This document shows positions 6,328-6,473 of a DNA stretch of 6,473 bases, piece by piece (positions within the stretch are counted from its first letter, which is position 1; every line of letters begins with the position of its first letter). This stretch comes from Methanobacteriota archaeon. Its GTDB lineage: Archaea; Hydrothermarchaeota; Hydrothermarchaeia; Hydrothermarchaeales; JACRDW01. The notes beneath the pieces were generated by a model that saw only the letters and a program-made list of their open reading frames with translations, made no database searches and was not told the origin of the DNA. The stretch lies in assembly GCA_016212785.1 (NCBI GenBank), contig JACRDW010000021.1:1-6473 (forward strand), in the 5' to 3' direction. The translations under genes and the position numbers were made by a program.

Positions 6328-6473
6328 ATGGTGCAGGCTGTAATATCTCTAAATGAGCATGCGGACAGGGTCATAAATATTGTCAAAGGCAAATTTGGTT
6401 TAAAAAACAAATCAGAAGCGATCCAATTGATAATAAACGAGTATGAGAAGGAACTGCTGGAACCCGAGCTTCG
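6328..6473 (+). CDS. DUF2683-family ribbon-helix-helix, antitoxin-like protein (N-terminal part, runs off the window)
   Basis: An open frame of 48 full codons starts at the ATG after a strong GGTGAT site and continues past the window edge. The protein begins MVQAVISLNEHADRV, continues with KGKFGLKNKSEAI and ends in view with LLEPELR. This pattern (short beta strand, helix, then a KSEAI-type second helix and the LEPELR tail) is that of the small archaeal DUF2683 proteins, about 70 residues long. These are usually described as ribbon-helix-helix DNA binders and are often paired with a RelE/ParE-type toxin gene. Whether a toxin follows cannot be seen here. It has its own promoter and is separated from porB by 188 bases, so it is probably a separate unit. 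Family recognition is from memory of the motif. Confidence 0.8.
   Translation, partial: MVQAVISLNEHADRVINIVKGKFGLKNKSEAIQLIINEYEKELLEPEL

Noticed and set aside
6132..6410. Reverse-strand open frame of 92 codons with a hydrophobic middle, spanning the gap and the DUF2683 start
   Set aside because: It lies antisense to a recognisable gene with its own promoter, its hydrophobicity follows from reading AT-rich DNA backwards, and it has no recognisable motif.
1..6473. CRISPR array, tRNA, rRNA, transposase or phage genes
   Set aside because: I saw no regularly spaced repeats, cloverleaf-like segments, rRNA signatures or mobile-element proteins in the window.

Overview
The window is a stretch of archaeal chromosome, very probably from a methanogen or a close relative of methanogens. 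The evidence is an archaeal-type aspartate-semialdehyde dehydrogenase, a protein matching the methanogenesis marker 12 family (UPF0285), an FrhB/FdhB-type F420-flavoprotein homologue, a four-subunit archaeal pyruvate:ferredoxin oxidoreductase (PorCDAB), a DUF2683-type ribbon-helix-helix gene, archaeal TATA-like boxes and GGTGA/GGAGG ribosome binding sites. I cannot place it to genus or order from the sequence alone. By eye the base composition is moderate and even, with no sign of a foreign island.

Layout: 1-89 is a promoter/leader region. From 90 to 6139 seven genes run on the + strand with almost no spacing: asd (90-1130), mmp12-like (1127-2083), frhB-like (2120-3163), porC (3160-3711), porD (3708-3953), porA (3954-5177) and porB (5174-6139). 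Four junctions are ATGA stop/start overlaps and one is directly abutting, so this is probably one operon. From 6140 to 6327 lies a non-coding stretch with repeated CGAANTTCG palindromes and potential RNA stems, followed by a good BRE/TATA promoter. At 6328 a new gene (DUF2683, antitoxin-like) begins and runs off the window.

How the genes fit together: PorCDAB interconverts pyruvate + CoA and acetyl-CoA + CO2 with ferredoxin as electron carrier; in an autotroph it makes pyruvate. Pyruvate feeds oxaloacetate and aspartate, and Asd commits aspartate to threonine, methionine and lysine. The FrhB-like protein is a flavin/Fe-S electron-transfer module that could link PorD or ferredoxin to F420 or another carrier. 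The mmp12-like protein is an ASKHA-fold protein of unknown function.

The most unusual element is the FrhB-like gene. Its two halves are in the reverse of the canonical order: the usual C-terminal half comes first, and the ferredoxin-like plus usual N-terminal half comes second. Both halves look complete, so it reads as a circular permutation built into a POR operon. Secondary oddities are a Cys-containing extension at the PorB N-terminus and the palindrome cluster downstream of porB.
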